From Stromatinia cepivora (Eukaryota; Ascomycota; Leotiomycetes; Helotiales; Sclerotiniaceae), in contig RCTD01000012.1 in NCBI GenBank assembly GCA_014898415.1, positions 1-64,000 on the forward strand: a stretch of DNA of 64,000 nt, given 5' to 3'. This document shows positions 1-12,480 of this stretch, piece after piece. The notes beneath the pieces were generated by a model. That model made no database searches, was not told where the DNA came from, and worked only from the letters and a program-made list of their open reading frames with translations. Each line of letters opens with the position of its first letter. The stretch's first letter is position 1. Both the position numbers and the translations under genes were made by a program.

Positions 1-3000
1 ATATCGATAACAAATATAATGATTCCGATTCCAAATGAATAAATCAATGGAAGAAAAATTAAGACTGAAATTAATTTATTTTTCAACAAAATCATTATAA
101 TATTATAATTAACGATTCAAATAAATTCTATATCTTTCTTCAATAATACATAAAAAAGTTCTATAATAATAATGAAATTCTTTATCCAAAATCGATAGAA
201 GATATATATTCCAAAGAATATTCTAACTTTATAATTATTTGAATAAAATAATCACTCAAGTATTTTAATGATTTTGGTAATATCGAGATTTCTTCCTTTA
301 GAATTAATATAATAATTTATAATTCGGATTTCATTATAATACTATTTAAATTTAATATTGATAATATATTTTATATATTCAATATATTCCATTATAATAT
401 CCAGATTTTTCAAATACTCGATAACGAACTTCTTCAATCCAAATTCAATTTCAACTTTATTATATCAAATTCTGGGACTCTTAATTTCAATATCATTTAA
501 ATAAAGTATAATAATATTAAATATAATATTCTATAATATTTTTGATATAATTCTTACAAATTAAACAACTGAATTAATAACTCTTTATAATAGAATAATG
601 AATTTTATTAAATCAAAAAGGATTATAACAATAATGATATTTTTATTCTTTTTATCTAAAAATATTTAATTATATTTAAAAAAAAAATCAATTAAAAATA
701 TTAATAAATATCCAATTATTTATTCAACAAATTCCTTTAAGTTTGAAGGTATATTTGTATCTTATAGAATTACAATATTTGCTTTTGTTATTGTAACAAT
801 AATACAATATTTATCAATCTCATTCTTTTTAATTAAATATCAAGGGTTTCGATATAATCCTTTTCCTTTTTTTAATATATTTCGCTTAATATAGTTTTTT
901 ATTATTTCGATAATTATTGATAAAAAGACTTTAAAGAATACAAAATCAGGAATTTATTAGACCTTATATAATATTATCTTAATAATCTATAATAGAATAA
1001 TTGAAGATTTGATATTACTGATTTCTGTTTAATCAAAAATTAATATTGCTTTTTGATTTTATAATAATATAAAAAGAAATTCTTTTTTATACTTTCAAAG
1101 TATATCTCCGATATTTAATAATATTAAATGTTCTTATATCAATCGGAAATCTTTAAATTTAATATTGAAATATAATATCAAATACTTCGAAAAGGGATTT
1201 AATAATTGATATTTAGAGTATTTTGTATATTCCAATTCTAATCAATTAAAATCATTTTCTGAAATCTTTTTATCAATATATTTTGTTTTATTTGAGAGTT
1301 TTATTTTGTTCTTCTTTTTTTTATATATATCATTAATCAAAACAAGAATTTCGGATTCGATATTAATTAGTTTCTTTTAAGTATTGTTTTTTGCTTTAAG
1401 TTTTTCCAAATCAAGATTAATATTATTAATAACAAAGTATTCCTGAAATCCTTTTAGTTTTGAATTCTTAATATTATCAAATATATTTTCGATATCAAAA
1501 TCAAGATTAATTCGAATGATATTTATATTAAACTTTATAGAATTTAAGATCATCTTAAAATTTGGGATATTAATTAAGAATTCTGGAAAATGGTTTTTAA
1601 TGAATTCTTTAAATTTCCTTTTACTTTTAATAGCATTTAGGACTTTTGAAAGATTATTGATATAATCTCTAAGATTTGTATTATTTATTCTTTTTTTGAT
1701 TTTTCAAAATTAATCTTTATAATATTTGTTTTATATTTTGATTTAATCGTTTAATAATCGACTTTATTAATATTATTATTATTAATAATTTATATAATCT
1801 ATTTATTTTTTTTATATTCAAAATCGATCTTTTTTATAAATAAATATAATATCTCCAATAATAATAGGTTTTTAATATTATTCAAAACAAAAATATTAAT
1901 AATGTTTTTAATTCCTCCAAAATTGATTTTTATATCTTCAATCAATTTATATAAAATAATGATACTTCCATTAAGGATAATTATTATTGTTTTATATTTC
2001 TATATTATAAATTCCAATTCTCTTACAATTTTCAGACTTATTATATTGATTATCGATCCTGAATCAATAATATTATTAATCTTGATATTTTTATTTATAA
2101 GGGTTATAATGATAATAGATATATTATATATTTCTTTTAATTGATAATTAAAGGAAGTATTTAAATAATTAATAATTATTAAAATTATTGCAACTTTTTT
2201 AATAAGAATTTCTGAATTTCTGAAAAACTTTTTTCATTCTTCGATATTTATGATTAATACTTTCTTGAGAGTTTGTTTAAGAAAATCTAATATATATATA
2301 AAAACAATTCCAATTGTTATTAAGATTTCGATTTTGCAAATCTGTTTCAAGATTTTTATTGGGGATTCTGTAATATAAATAATGATTAATATTTGCTTTT
2401 TTATTCTTGAAGATTTAATATAAAAATTGAATGTTCTATTCTTTTATATTATACTATTTTTATTGAGTTCAGAAAGGCCCTCCTTTTTTTGAGATTCTTT
2501 TATTTCGTTTTCTTTATTTTCATTAATATTTATGGTTTCATTTTTATTAGAGAATTCTTTTTTTAATCTTTTTTTTTCAATTTAATTTATTGTTTTGAAT
2601 AATATTTTTTGAGAAATGCTTAACGATTTTTGGGGTTTATCAATTCTATTCTATTCTATCAATTTGGATTTTTTAGATAATCAGTTTTGTAGTTTTAAGG
2701 TTTCTTTAAATTAAATAATTATATTGATATTAATAATTTCCTTTCCTTAATGATTGATATTATTTATAAATATACTCTTTACGATTTCGATATTAAAGAT
2801 TCCGAAATTCAGCGAATTATCCTTAATATTAGATTTCTTTAATCGTTTCTTTTGTTAATCAAGCCTATAAGTTTTTGTATACATTTCAATCTAATAATTC
2901 TTTAAAAAGTCTTTTTGCTTAAAGATTAGAGAAAGATTGGGATATCCTTTGAAATCAAATATAAAGATTCTATATTCATTATAATGATATAATCCAATAT

Positions 3001-5029
3001 TAATATTATCGATCTTTTTAAAGCAATTTTGTTTTATAATATAATCATCATTATAAAAAGATCTTCTAAAATAATAATAATAAAGATAATCCTTTTTATA
3101 AATTCTATTTATATCAAAAAGAATCCCTTTTTGTTCATTTTGAATAAAATAATCATCGTATCTTGTATTACCTCTTCGATGAATAATTTGATATTATAAT
3201 AACAAAAAGGATAACTTCGAATCCTTTGTACCTTTAACTTTCGTTCTTAAATGATTTATATTGAATTTATCCAAAAAATCAATGATTTCATTTATAATAT
3301 CTTTTATCTTCTATCCTTAAAAATAAAGCTTTATATTAATATCAAAAACAAATAAGGTTTTCATATATTCATATACAATTTAGGAAACAATAGTTTAATA
3401 AAACTTAGATCTTTTGTAAATTCGGATAACAGAATCCTCAAAAAAGCATTATTTGTAAACTTCATCCATTATTTTCTTGAAATTCATAAAAACAAAATCA
3501 TCGAAATCAATTTTAAACTATTTAGTAATCTTCTTTCCTATTTGGATATACAAACTACACAAAAACATTCTTTTAGTTTCGAATTCAATAATTATATAAT
3601 TATCAATAAATTGAATAACTGAAAATACAAACTTAATAATATAATCCTTCATTATTATTAGATTTATATTATAATCCTCTTCATTTTTGTTATACTAATT
3701 ATCAACAAATTGATCAAGAAAGTTTCGGATATTTATCATTTATTGAATATTATAATCACAAAAGTATTAAAATAATATTGATTTCAACCTTTCTTTCCAA
3801 TTATATCTAATAAGATTGTATTCCAATATAAATTTAATTTGGATAATAATAATATAATTATAATACCAAAGAAATCGAATTCGTATTTCCTTATCAAATA
3901 TATTACAATCAATTTATAAGATATCCCAAATTGTAAGAAAATCAAATACATCGATTCTTTTGAAAATAAGGGCAATAATACTCCTAATATACAATATAAT
4001 AAAGAATATATATATATAATCCTTAATACAAATAACAAATAGAATTTTTGATAGGTTTTACTATTATTAATTTATTTCTTTTTCTTTTTTAATTTTCTTT
4101 ATTTTTTCTTCTTTTTTAATAGGATTTCCATTACCATTAATAAAGAGTTCTTTAATAGATTTAAAAGAATTAATAATTGAAACAACAATATTATCCTCTA
4201 ATCCTTAAAAAGTATCTTATAAGAGATTCAATCTCGTAAACAAATCAAAGTTATCCATTATATTATCATAACTTGATTGAAAAGTATTTGATTTATTAAA
4301 ATCTGATTCAATATTTGATTCTTGATAGCTTTCAATATTTATAATTTTCTTTTGATAAATCTCCAAAAGAAAAAGAAAAATATATATAATCCTTCCCAAA
4401 GTTTTCCTTCTTCCAAAAGAATATATGAATTTCAAACCCCTCAACTAAAAGTTTTTTAAAATACATTTTAAATTTTTAATTGTTAATATCAAAGATAATA
4501 ATTTAGTATACTATATCCAATCCTTTCTATTACTTCAATACATATTTAAATATTCAAATAATTCTAGAAATATATAAAGCATTCAAGGTCCTTCAATATA
4601 ATTAATCGTATTCAATCAAAATCATCCTCGGAATTGGAATTTTCTTACTAACAAAGATAAATAATTCGTTTACAAATAAAGATTTTATTATATTTGAAAT
4701 TCTAATACATTCTTAATATTACTAATTATATCCCCGAATAAAACCTTTGTCGATATATTTCTTTCAAAATAAAAAATAGAATAATAATTCTACTAAAAAA
4801 TAATTCGTTTTTGATATAATGAATGAATACAAATAAAAGAACTTTGATAATCAAAACTTTTTTATTTAGAATTTGACAATCCCATATTTTTGAAAGAGTT
4901 ATCCTTTCAAAATTAATCTTATCCCTTTATCTACAAATTGCTAATTCTATTTTCTTTTCAATCATGATTTCCTTATAGATATATTTATACAATATAAACT
5001 ATATAATTCGATTTGATATAGATCATTAT

Positions 5030-5321
5030 TGTGAAAAAGATAAATCAAAATATATACATCTCGATAATACACTACAAAAAAAAATAGGAATTGAAATTGA
5101 TCAGATTACATTGTAAAGATTTCAAATAGTAAAACTAATAGATTTAGATAATGGTTTAGATTATACACAAATGGAATACAAAAAGACTAATAGAAAAACA
5201 ATTGATTTCTTTCAAAGAAAAAAAAGCAAAGCTCTCTTTTATATCTAACTACAAAGAGTCATATAACCATATGACTACGAACTAGCTACGTGTTAGGCCT
5301 TGATATCCCAACTTTCTCACA
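5030..5321 (-). mobile_element. RIP-mutated LTR-like repeat, copy 1
   Basis: Read on the minus strand this begins TGTGAGAAAGTTGGGATATC and ends TTTTTCACA, so it has TGTGA/TCACA inverted termini. It aligns end to end with the + strand of 51,230-51,512. Nearly all differences are transitions turning C or G in the other copy into T or A here, for example the G-rich stretch complementary to 51,470-51,500 is A-rich here at 5,036-5,085. No clean target duplication is visible. The copia integrase remnant 5,282-5,857 reads toward it on the same strand, so it could be the 3' LTR of a deleted element or an independent insertion. Confidence 0.75.
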
Positions 5322-5857
5322 ATATCTTCATTATATACTTTATCCTTATTATCTAAAGGATTAAATAGATTAGATAATCCTAAATCGATTTTTTTATTCC
5401 CATTATCATTCTTTAGATCTATATCTACCCTTAAGATCAATTTGTTTATAAATAATAAATCTGAAATACATTTAATAAATGAATCAAGGGCTTTTCGATC
5501 TATGAAAATAGATAAATAAATAAAATCTTTATGATTATCCTCGTTTTAAATAATCGTTCTGTTTATTTTGATATAATCTTATAGATCAAAGATTTTAATT
5601 AATTGCTTAAGCTTTTTTATAATATAAATATCAATTATTCGATTAATAAAATCTATATAATAAATGAATTCCTTATTGAATATTATATTTCGAATAATAA
5701 TAACTTTATCGAATTTGGATATCTATATATAATAGATTAATATATTTAAAATATAACCCATTAAATATCCAATATATATTCAAGGATTAGTTTTATACCA
5801 TTTCCTATTAATTCCAATTTCTTTATTTTTATTCAAAAAGTAAACTTGATATTTATA
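5282..5857 (-). pseudogene. Ty1/copia integrase C-terminal remnant
   Basis: Read on the minus strand with stops ignored, the frame gives a recognisable copia integrase C-terminus: a VYFLNKN-like strand, then KWYKTNP-stop-IYIGYLMGY (about 5,812-5,756), then IWIS-like with the Trp codon changed to TAG, then KVIIIRNIIFN (to about 5,675). Copia proteins have PRAYIGYLVGY..NIYRIW..DKVI..RDVIFNE in this order. The internal stops are TGA where Arg (CGA) is expected, TAG where Trp is expected, and TAA probably from CAA, each explained by one RIP transition. The frame continues as a linker-like segment to a TAG at 5,282, inside the LTR-like repeat. No reverse transcriptase follows. Confidence 0.7.
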
Positions 5858-7955
5858 TTAATAGATTCTATTCTAATTAAAATAAAGATTATTAGATATT
5901 TTCTCTACAAATAAAGGATTATCTTTACAAAGATAATTACAGAATTATATATCGAACATTTTATTGGGCGATTTGAAGGATTTGATTTTTAAAGGATTTA
6001 TATTATATAAATAAATAACAATTTGTACAATTTCCATCCATAATTTATCCAATAAATCTATTATAATCCATATTTTTATTTATTTTATAACTATTTCTTG
6101 TTCTATATATTCTGATCTTTTATTGGATTTATATATATAAAACAAAAATAACTCAAATTCGATGCCTTTTTACTTAATTTATTTTTCAAATAATATTACT
6201 TTTATAATTTCAATAATAAATATATTATTATCCTATTTGATTATTATAATCATTAAATTATATTTACAATAAACCCAGACTACAAAGTTTTGAATAATTG
6301 CAAATACTTTATCATATATTTTATAATAAATTAAATATAAAAAGATCTTTCCATAATATATTTCTTTAATTAATAAAAGCTATAATATATTATTATATCT
6401 TTTATCGAAATCAAAAAGATTCTATTAGATTTTGTAAAAAAGTTAAAATAACTAATAATCATTTAAAATACAAAAAATAATTTGCTTTATATAAATACAA
6501 ATATAATCGATGCAATTGAAATAAATAATACCTTTTATTTTAATATTTTATATTGTAAATATTAAATATTCAAAAGTTTCCTTATTCAAATATCTAGAGC
6601 ATTTATACTATATTTCATTTATATCTTTTTTAAAAAAAAATAGATTATAAAAATAATAAAATACTTTATTTATTTTTCTATTTATTATTAAATATATTAT
6701 AAAAGAGTTATTCAAAAAAATAAATAAAAAAATACTCGAATAAATAGAAAATGATTTGTGTTCTAAGAATATAAGATTTTCAATACAAATATATTGAATA
6801 ATTACTATATCATTTATATAATCTTCTTTATGAAAAATATAATCATATCCTGAAAACTATAGGCCAACTTTCTTTAATCAAATCTTCGAAATAATATTAA
6901 TATAAAAGCCAAAAATGAATATTATATCGTTTAAAATTAAATTATTATTAGAATAATCTTCTCTTTTAATAATCCCTTTGATAATACGAATTCTGCGTCC
7001 TAGGATTTGGAAATTGAAAATACCTGTTTCTATAAAATCATTAGGATCGGATGATCGATATCGATGATCATCCAATAAAGATATATTATTCACGATATAT
7101 ATAATATTACAATTATTGAGCAAAATATTATTGAACAGATAATATACTTTCATTACTATAGAATATACCCCTAATTAATTATATCGAGTATTCAAGATAA
7201 TAACATTAATTGAAGATTCTAAAGGATCAATAGAACTTTTCATTCATTTCCTTTTGATTCAATTAAAATAAAATTATTTTTATGAATACGATCTTATTCG
7301 ATCCTTAATTATTTATAACTCATTTTCATTAAATACTCTTTTAAATAATGGATTGATTCTTTCGATGAATACTAATTCTATGGCTTTACAATTATAAATA
7401 ATATAATTATAATCAATTCTGTTATTCTATTCAGATTTAATTTTGTAAAGATATTCTCAGATCTTCTTGATCCCTTGATTACTTTCAAAATTGATATTTT
7501 TCTTATTCTTTTTAAACTTTTTATTATTTTAAAAAAAAAATAAATATAAAATATATTTCTTCTTTAATTTTTAGGGAAATAAAATCTTAAAAAATTAATC
7601 CTCTAAAAACATCTTCGAATTGTTTAAATAAAAGATTGAATAATCCAAACTAATTATTTATTTCAATTTATATAATCATAATATTTACCCAGATTAGGAA
7701 TATCCTGGTATCAACAATTTATAGAAAAATATTGATAACGATTTCATCCTATATCTCAATAATCTTATATACAAAAGCTTTGATATAAATTATAATCCAA
7801 TCCCTATATCATTTGATAGAATCGATTCTGTCAAGTGAAATTTGTATTAGAATAGACCGATATTCTTATAGTACTATAAACTTAACAATAATTACTATAG
7901 ATATAAGCTTCCTTTTGAATATATTAATGATCATCTTGAATAGAAAAGCTATAAT

Positions 7956-8237
7956 TGTCACGAATCGTGAACCACAGGAGGCTAACCACGTGATACCCCT
8001 TATCTCCCATGTCAATTTATGAGCTGATCATCCGTACGCATGCGTTACGAATCATACGATTTAATATGGTAAAATGATGACCCTAATAACGCATACGCAC
8101 AGCCCCGCAACCCACAAATAGGTATTTGTATATATATATCTAATCGCTCCTTACAAGCCATAATTCTTCAGTTGTAGATTCTAAGGAATATAATTGACCC
8201 TGTTTATTCAGCTCTATTACGGCTCTTGTGCGTCACA
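7956..8237. mobile_element. Solo LTR with 5-bp target duplications
   Basis: A 282-bp segment starts TGTCACG and ends CGTCACA (near-perfect inverted termini, TG...CA) and is flanked by ATAAT at 7,951-7,955 and again at 8,238-8,242. That is the structure of a solo LTR left by recombination between the two LTRs of a retrotransposon. Its base composition is close to normal and it keeps many CpG and CpA sites, in sharp contrast to the DNA on both sides, so it escaped or post-dates RIP. No internal domain is present, so the family (copia or gypsy) cannot be assigned. Confidence 0.8.
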
Positions 8238-9173
8238 ATAATACCCTAATTGAAAATGGATAGCTTTATAAAGTGTATTTGATCAATTAACGATTCGATC
8301 CATTTATAAATATTATGAAAGATTTTATGATTCTGTATATATTCTTATTATCAATATCAATATTCTAATTGAAGAAAAGCAAGTTCAAAGAAGATTTTTT
8401 GGAAGATAATTGAGAATAGAGCAATAAATCTATTAAGAATAGATCCCGATATATTATCATCAGAATCTTTCATCTTCATATTTCTATTAATATCTTCTTT
8501 GAATTGGATCATTACAAGATATTCCAAAAATTCCTTTTAATATTGAATTTATTTCTTTTGATTATATTTGACTTGAAGATCGATAATAGAAGATAAAACA
8601 AATGGTTTGATTAAAAGCCAATCGACCTAAACACAAATAAATTCACTTATTAAATCAAAATTTAGAATGGATATAACTGATATAGAAATAAACAGATTGT
8701 TTTTTAGATTGATTGAATCCCAGATTCCTTGAATTTAACATTTATTTTTCAAGCATAAATACTACTCCAATTATTAAATACAGATTATAAAAAGAAGATC
8801 GTTTTGATCTTTTACTATATTAAATAAAGATAATTGAATTAATATAAATATTGAATTATAGATAAAATAGAAATGATATTTTAAAAATAATCCCTTAAAT
8901 ACTTAGTAATTATTGAATAAGAGATTACATAGATTAAATACTATCAGACTCATAATTATCATAGGATAATATAATTACAAAGCACTTTCAGGGATCGAGG
9001 AATAGATAATACATATGATTAGTAGAATAAAAGAATTGAATGATTTGCCCTTGATTATATAAATCAAGAACTATATATATAAAATAAATAAATGATTATC
9101 TAACCAATATATACCTTAATTAAACTAGATCTTTGTTTATTAATATATCAGGATCACTTTATTAATCAGTAGA

Positions 9174-9265
9174 TTGATAAGGGCTAGAAGATCCTTTATT
9201 CCGATTGGAAAGCATACGCTTTGATCCTTCGTAGGATACAGGGGATTACAGGGCTTTCCGTGACA
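9174..9265 (+). repeat. LTR 3'-end-like repeat, copy A
   Basis: This 92-bp segment ends TTCCGTGACA, an LTR-type end, and matches 58,570-58,660 in the same orientation with one indel. Here the copy keeps C and G where the other has T and A (for example CCGATTGGAAAG against CTAATTAAAAAG), so of the two this is the less RIP-mutated although it sits in the AT-rich block. The matching TGTCACGG start was not found upstream, so only an end fragment is recognisable. Confidence 0.65.
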
Positions 9266-11439
9266 ATATTCAATTAATATTGAAGAAATAAATAATACTA
9301 AAAAGGAAATTGTAATTGAAGTAAAAGAAAGAATAGATAAGGGATTGATAAAGATTAATATTAAATGAACTATAATTTTGATAAATATTAAAGGAAATAG
9401 ATTTTCGATTTAAAAGGGAAATAAAAACAAAGTATTCATAGGATATTGTAATAAGTTTGGAGATGGAATTATAAATTGATCAGTAAATATTCGATACAAT
9501 AAAGATATTAATCAAAATAGGAAATTATTCTTTTATAAAAGAAATGGAATACTTTTTTTATTATTACTTTATTAGCTTTTGCTTTGATTTGATAATTATA
9601 AAAAAGATAATCGAAATTGAATTAATATTTGTAATAGTATAAGATTCTTTAAGGATTTTTGAATATTTATTAATTTATGGAATGAATTTGATACAATAAT
9701 ATTATCATTATCCAATATTGTTATTATCTTATTTATAGGAGTAATATACAAAGACTCCTTATTATATACAATCTCTTTTTTACTTATTATATTCGATTTC
9801 TTTATTATCTGTAACTCTATTATTATCGAATTATTTAATATTTTATCCTTATTTGTTTCCCCTATTTTTATTTTTTTTATTATATTAATTATATCAATCG
9901 ATTATATCATCATTTGAATTTAATCAATTGCCATATCTCTTTCTTTCATTTATTAAGAAAATTCAATTTTATATTCAATATATTCAAAAATTCGATTCTT
10001 ATTCTTCAATTTGAATTTATTTTATTTATTCTTTTATTTCAATATTTTAATCAATTTAAGGCAATAAAATTGATGAAGAAGGAATTAATTACAGATTTGC
10101 TATATTATCAATTAATATATCAATATCTATAGGTATTAGAATATCAGGATTGAATTGAAATTCATTAGGAGGTATATTAGCCGGTATAATCTGAAGAAAG
10201 GGGTTCATAAATAATGAAATCGAATGGATCAGTAGTAATTGATGGATAATATCAATGTAATTGAAAATATTGATCACTTTCTCTTTTAAAAACTGTTGTT
10301 TCTTTTTGTATAAGCTTTCGTAGTCTGTTATAATATTAATTAATTGGATTTGAAAATATTATTGAAATTATTATAATAGAAATAATCAATTCCTAATTTG
10401 AATTTATATATTATAAAATAAAAAAAGAAAAATCCCTTATTTGGTTTAGTATTATTTTGATTTAATATTTACAATTAAATATCTCTTTACTTCAATAAAA
10501 AATTACTATTAGTTTTTGAAAATCTTATAGATTATCAATTTGAAATAAAAAAAGTTATAATTATTAAAAGATATATAATTTTATTTATTAATAATTATAT
10601 TTATCATTATATATTTTATTTGGGAAAGGAACTTTCATTTTGATAAAAAAAAATCTGATATTATCAATTAAACATCGACTTTATTAATCAGGATTTTTTC
10701 GAAGATTAATCTTTTTATAATTCTGCAAAATCTACTCCAATTGTTAATTAGTTTATCATCCTATAATATTAATTTATAAGAAATATAATAAATGATTAAA
10801 AAAATATTTAAATATTGAAGAAACTAAAAATACAAAAAATACAAAAAACAATAGTAACCATCATTATCGAAAAAAGAAAGTATTTCAATTCTCAAATTTA
10901 ATCGATTTCATTATATATAAATCTTTTTCTTTTACAAATATCTTTACAAATATTTTTACAAAGATTCCTTTTATAATCGATCTTCAAACAAATATTTAAA
11001 TCCCTAAAGATCAAGATACTTCAGATAATAATATTCCGGAAAACCTATAATCGATTTCTTTATCATCGATTCAATTATCTTTGATTGATAATGATAAAAA
11101 GATTCATAAAATTATAGAGATTCAACAAATCCAAATGAATAAATAAGAGATCAATATTGAAAGAAATGAATATGATATAGATATTGTAAAGATTCTGATA
11201 GGATTGCAATTATCCTATATAATCGGTATAATAAAGGATCAGGAATTAATATGATATTAGAATAAATTATATTGAAAAAGGAATTGGAATAACAATATCA
11301 AAGAAATAAATTATGAATTTATATAGAAAGAAGTTTACAATACAAAGCCCTAATATTCTTATTATTTATGGAGAGAGAAATACAATTGATTCAAATTGTA
11401 ATATAGTATTTGATAATATAATAAAGAATATAATACTAT

Positions 11440-11946
11440 AATATAAATTTGAATTGATAATAATTTCACTTATGATTTTTTATTAGTAATATTACATTCA
11501 ATAAAATAATTATTATAATATTATATTTAGTAATATAATCAAATATAATATTATTTATATAAATATATAAATATAAGATATTAGATTTTCATTCTTTTAT
11601 TAAATATTAAATATTTTCTTTAAAATTTGAAGATTTATTATTTCAAAGAATCGAATTAGGAAAACAGATCAGTTAATTATATAAAACTTCTTAAAATTAA
11701 TTTTAGATAATCATAACTTCATCCATGATTTTTCCTTAAATATATTATATAGTATAATACTAATTATAAATATTTAGATATAAATTATTATATTTTCGTT
11801 ATTTTAATAATTGTTAAATATCTATTGTAGATAATGGGATATTGAAGAATAAAATAATCATAATTGGGAAAGGCGATAAGTTATCAGTAATATCAAAACT
11901 TCTTAAGATTAATTTGAATCAATTATAATTCCATTTATGATTTTTT
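11440..11946 (+). repeat. Three decayed direct repeats about 220 bp apart
   Basis: A motif around TTCTTAARATTAATTT followed by ATAATTCCATTTATGATTTTT occurs at about 11,669-11,734 and 11,883-11,946, with a weaker, shorter match at about 11,440-11,480. The spacing of roughly 215-230 bp suggests an eroded tandem array or repeated insertion of the same small element. Differences between copies are mostly transitions. Confidence 0.5.
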
Positions 11947-12080
11947 GTTGATCAAAAAATAATGATTTTTGGTATAAATGATGATCGGAAAGTAGAAGTG
12001 GCCGGAAACTAGAGTGGTTAACTTAGACTTATAATACTTTTCAAAAACTGAATATCGTTTAATTTTTATTATAATAATAG

Positions 12081-12186
12081 TTAGAGTAATAATCATATAA
12101 ATTTATTTTATATAATTATCATTCTTTTTATAGAAAATGATTATTATCAATAATGATCATCAAAATAATCAAGATAATAATAATTA
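12081..12186 (+). repeat. Direct repeat copy 1, RIP-mutated
   Basis: This 106-bp segment aligns with 12,312-12,420. The shared core reads ATAAATTTATTTTATAT and the shared end is AAAATAATCAAGATAATAAT followed by R-TTAG. Most differences here are A or T where the other copy has G or C, giving this copy the more mutated state. Confidence 0.65.
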
Positions 12187-12311
12187 GAAAATTAGTAATA
12201 TTTTATCAATATTAAAGATAATTTAATCCTTATTTATATTCGAAATTCTTTATTTAACTTTACTCCTAATTCGATATTGAAATTCTAAAATATCTTTGAT
12301 ATTCAAGGTTT

Positions 12312-12420
12312 TTGAGAGTGGTGATTACATAAATTTATTTTATATGATCATTATTCTCCCTTGTAGAAAGTGATCACCACCGATAGTGATCACTAAAATA
12401 ATCAAGATAATAATAGTTAG
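12312..12420 (+). repeat. Direct repeat copy 2, less mutated
   Basis: Partner of 12,081-12,186. It contains two short palindromic blocks (AGTGATCA and AGTGATCACT at about 12,369-12,394) and an inverted GTGGTGAT / ATCACCAC pair, so it could fold as a hairpin and may be a small non-autonomous element. It lies at the edge where base composition returns to normal. Confidence 0.6.
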
Positions 12421-12480
12421 GCTTACTTATTATAAATTTGCTTTGAAATAAAGTACGAAATCTCAGAATAGATAATTAGT

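Larger units (their letters stand above)
1..12480. repeat. AT-rich, RIP-degraded transposon block
   Basis: This 12.5-kb stretch is overwhelmingly A+T, is dense in TpA and stop codons in all frames, and holds no reading frame that looks like an expressed gene; the few 60-90 codon frames are low-complexity Ile/Leu/Asn runs. Several segments are recognisable transposon relics, listed separately. Where a sister copy exists elsewhere in the window, the copies here differ mainly by G-to-A and C-to-T changes, the signature of RIP. It could be a pericentromeric, subtelomeric or interstitial AT isochore; the sequence alone does not decide. The boundary with normal composition is gradual at about 12,300-12,480. 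Confidence 0.9.

Noticed and set aside
1902..2144. 80-codon frame in the AT-rich block as a gene
   Set aside because: The product is almost only Ile, Leu, Phe and Tyr, which is what stop-free AT-rich DNA gives by chance; no domain, splice signals or normal codon use. The same holds for the frames at 3,784-4,038, 4,217-4,444, 6,878-7,153 and 9,914-10,277.
1..12480. Mitochondrial DNA or a linear plasmid fused to the chromosome
   Set aside because: The AT-richness comes with transition-type decay of repeats whose pristine sisters are nuclear, and with a copia integrase remnant; no mitochondrial gene, rRNA or tRNA was recognised.
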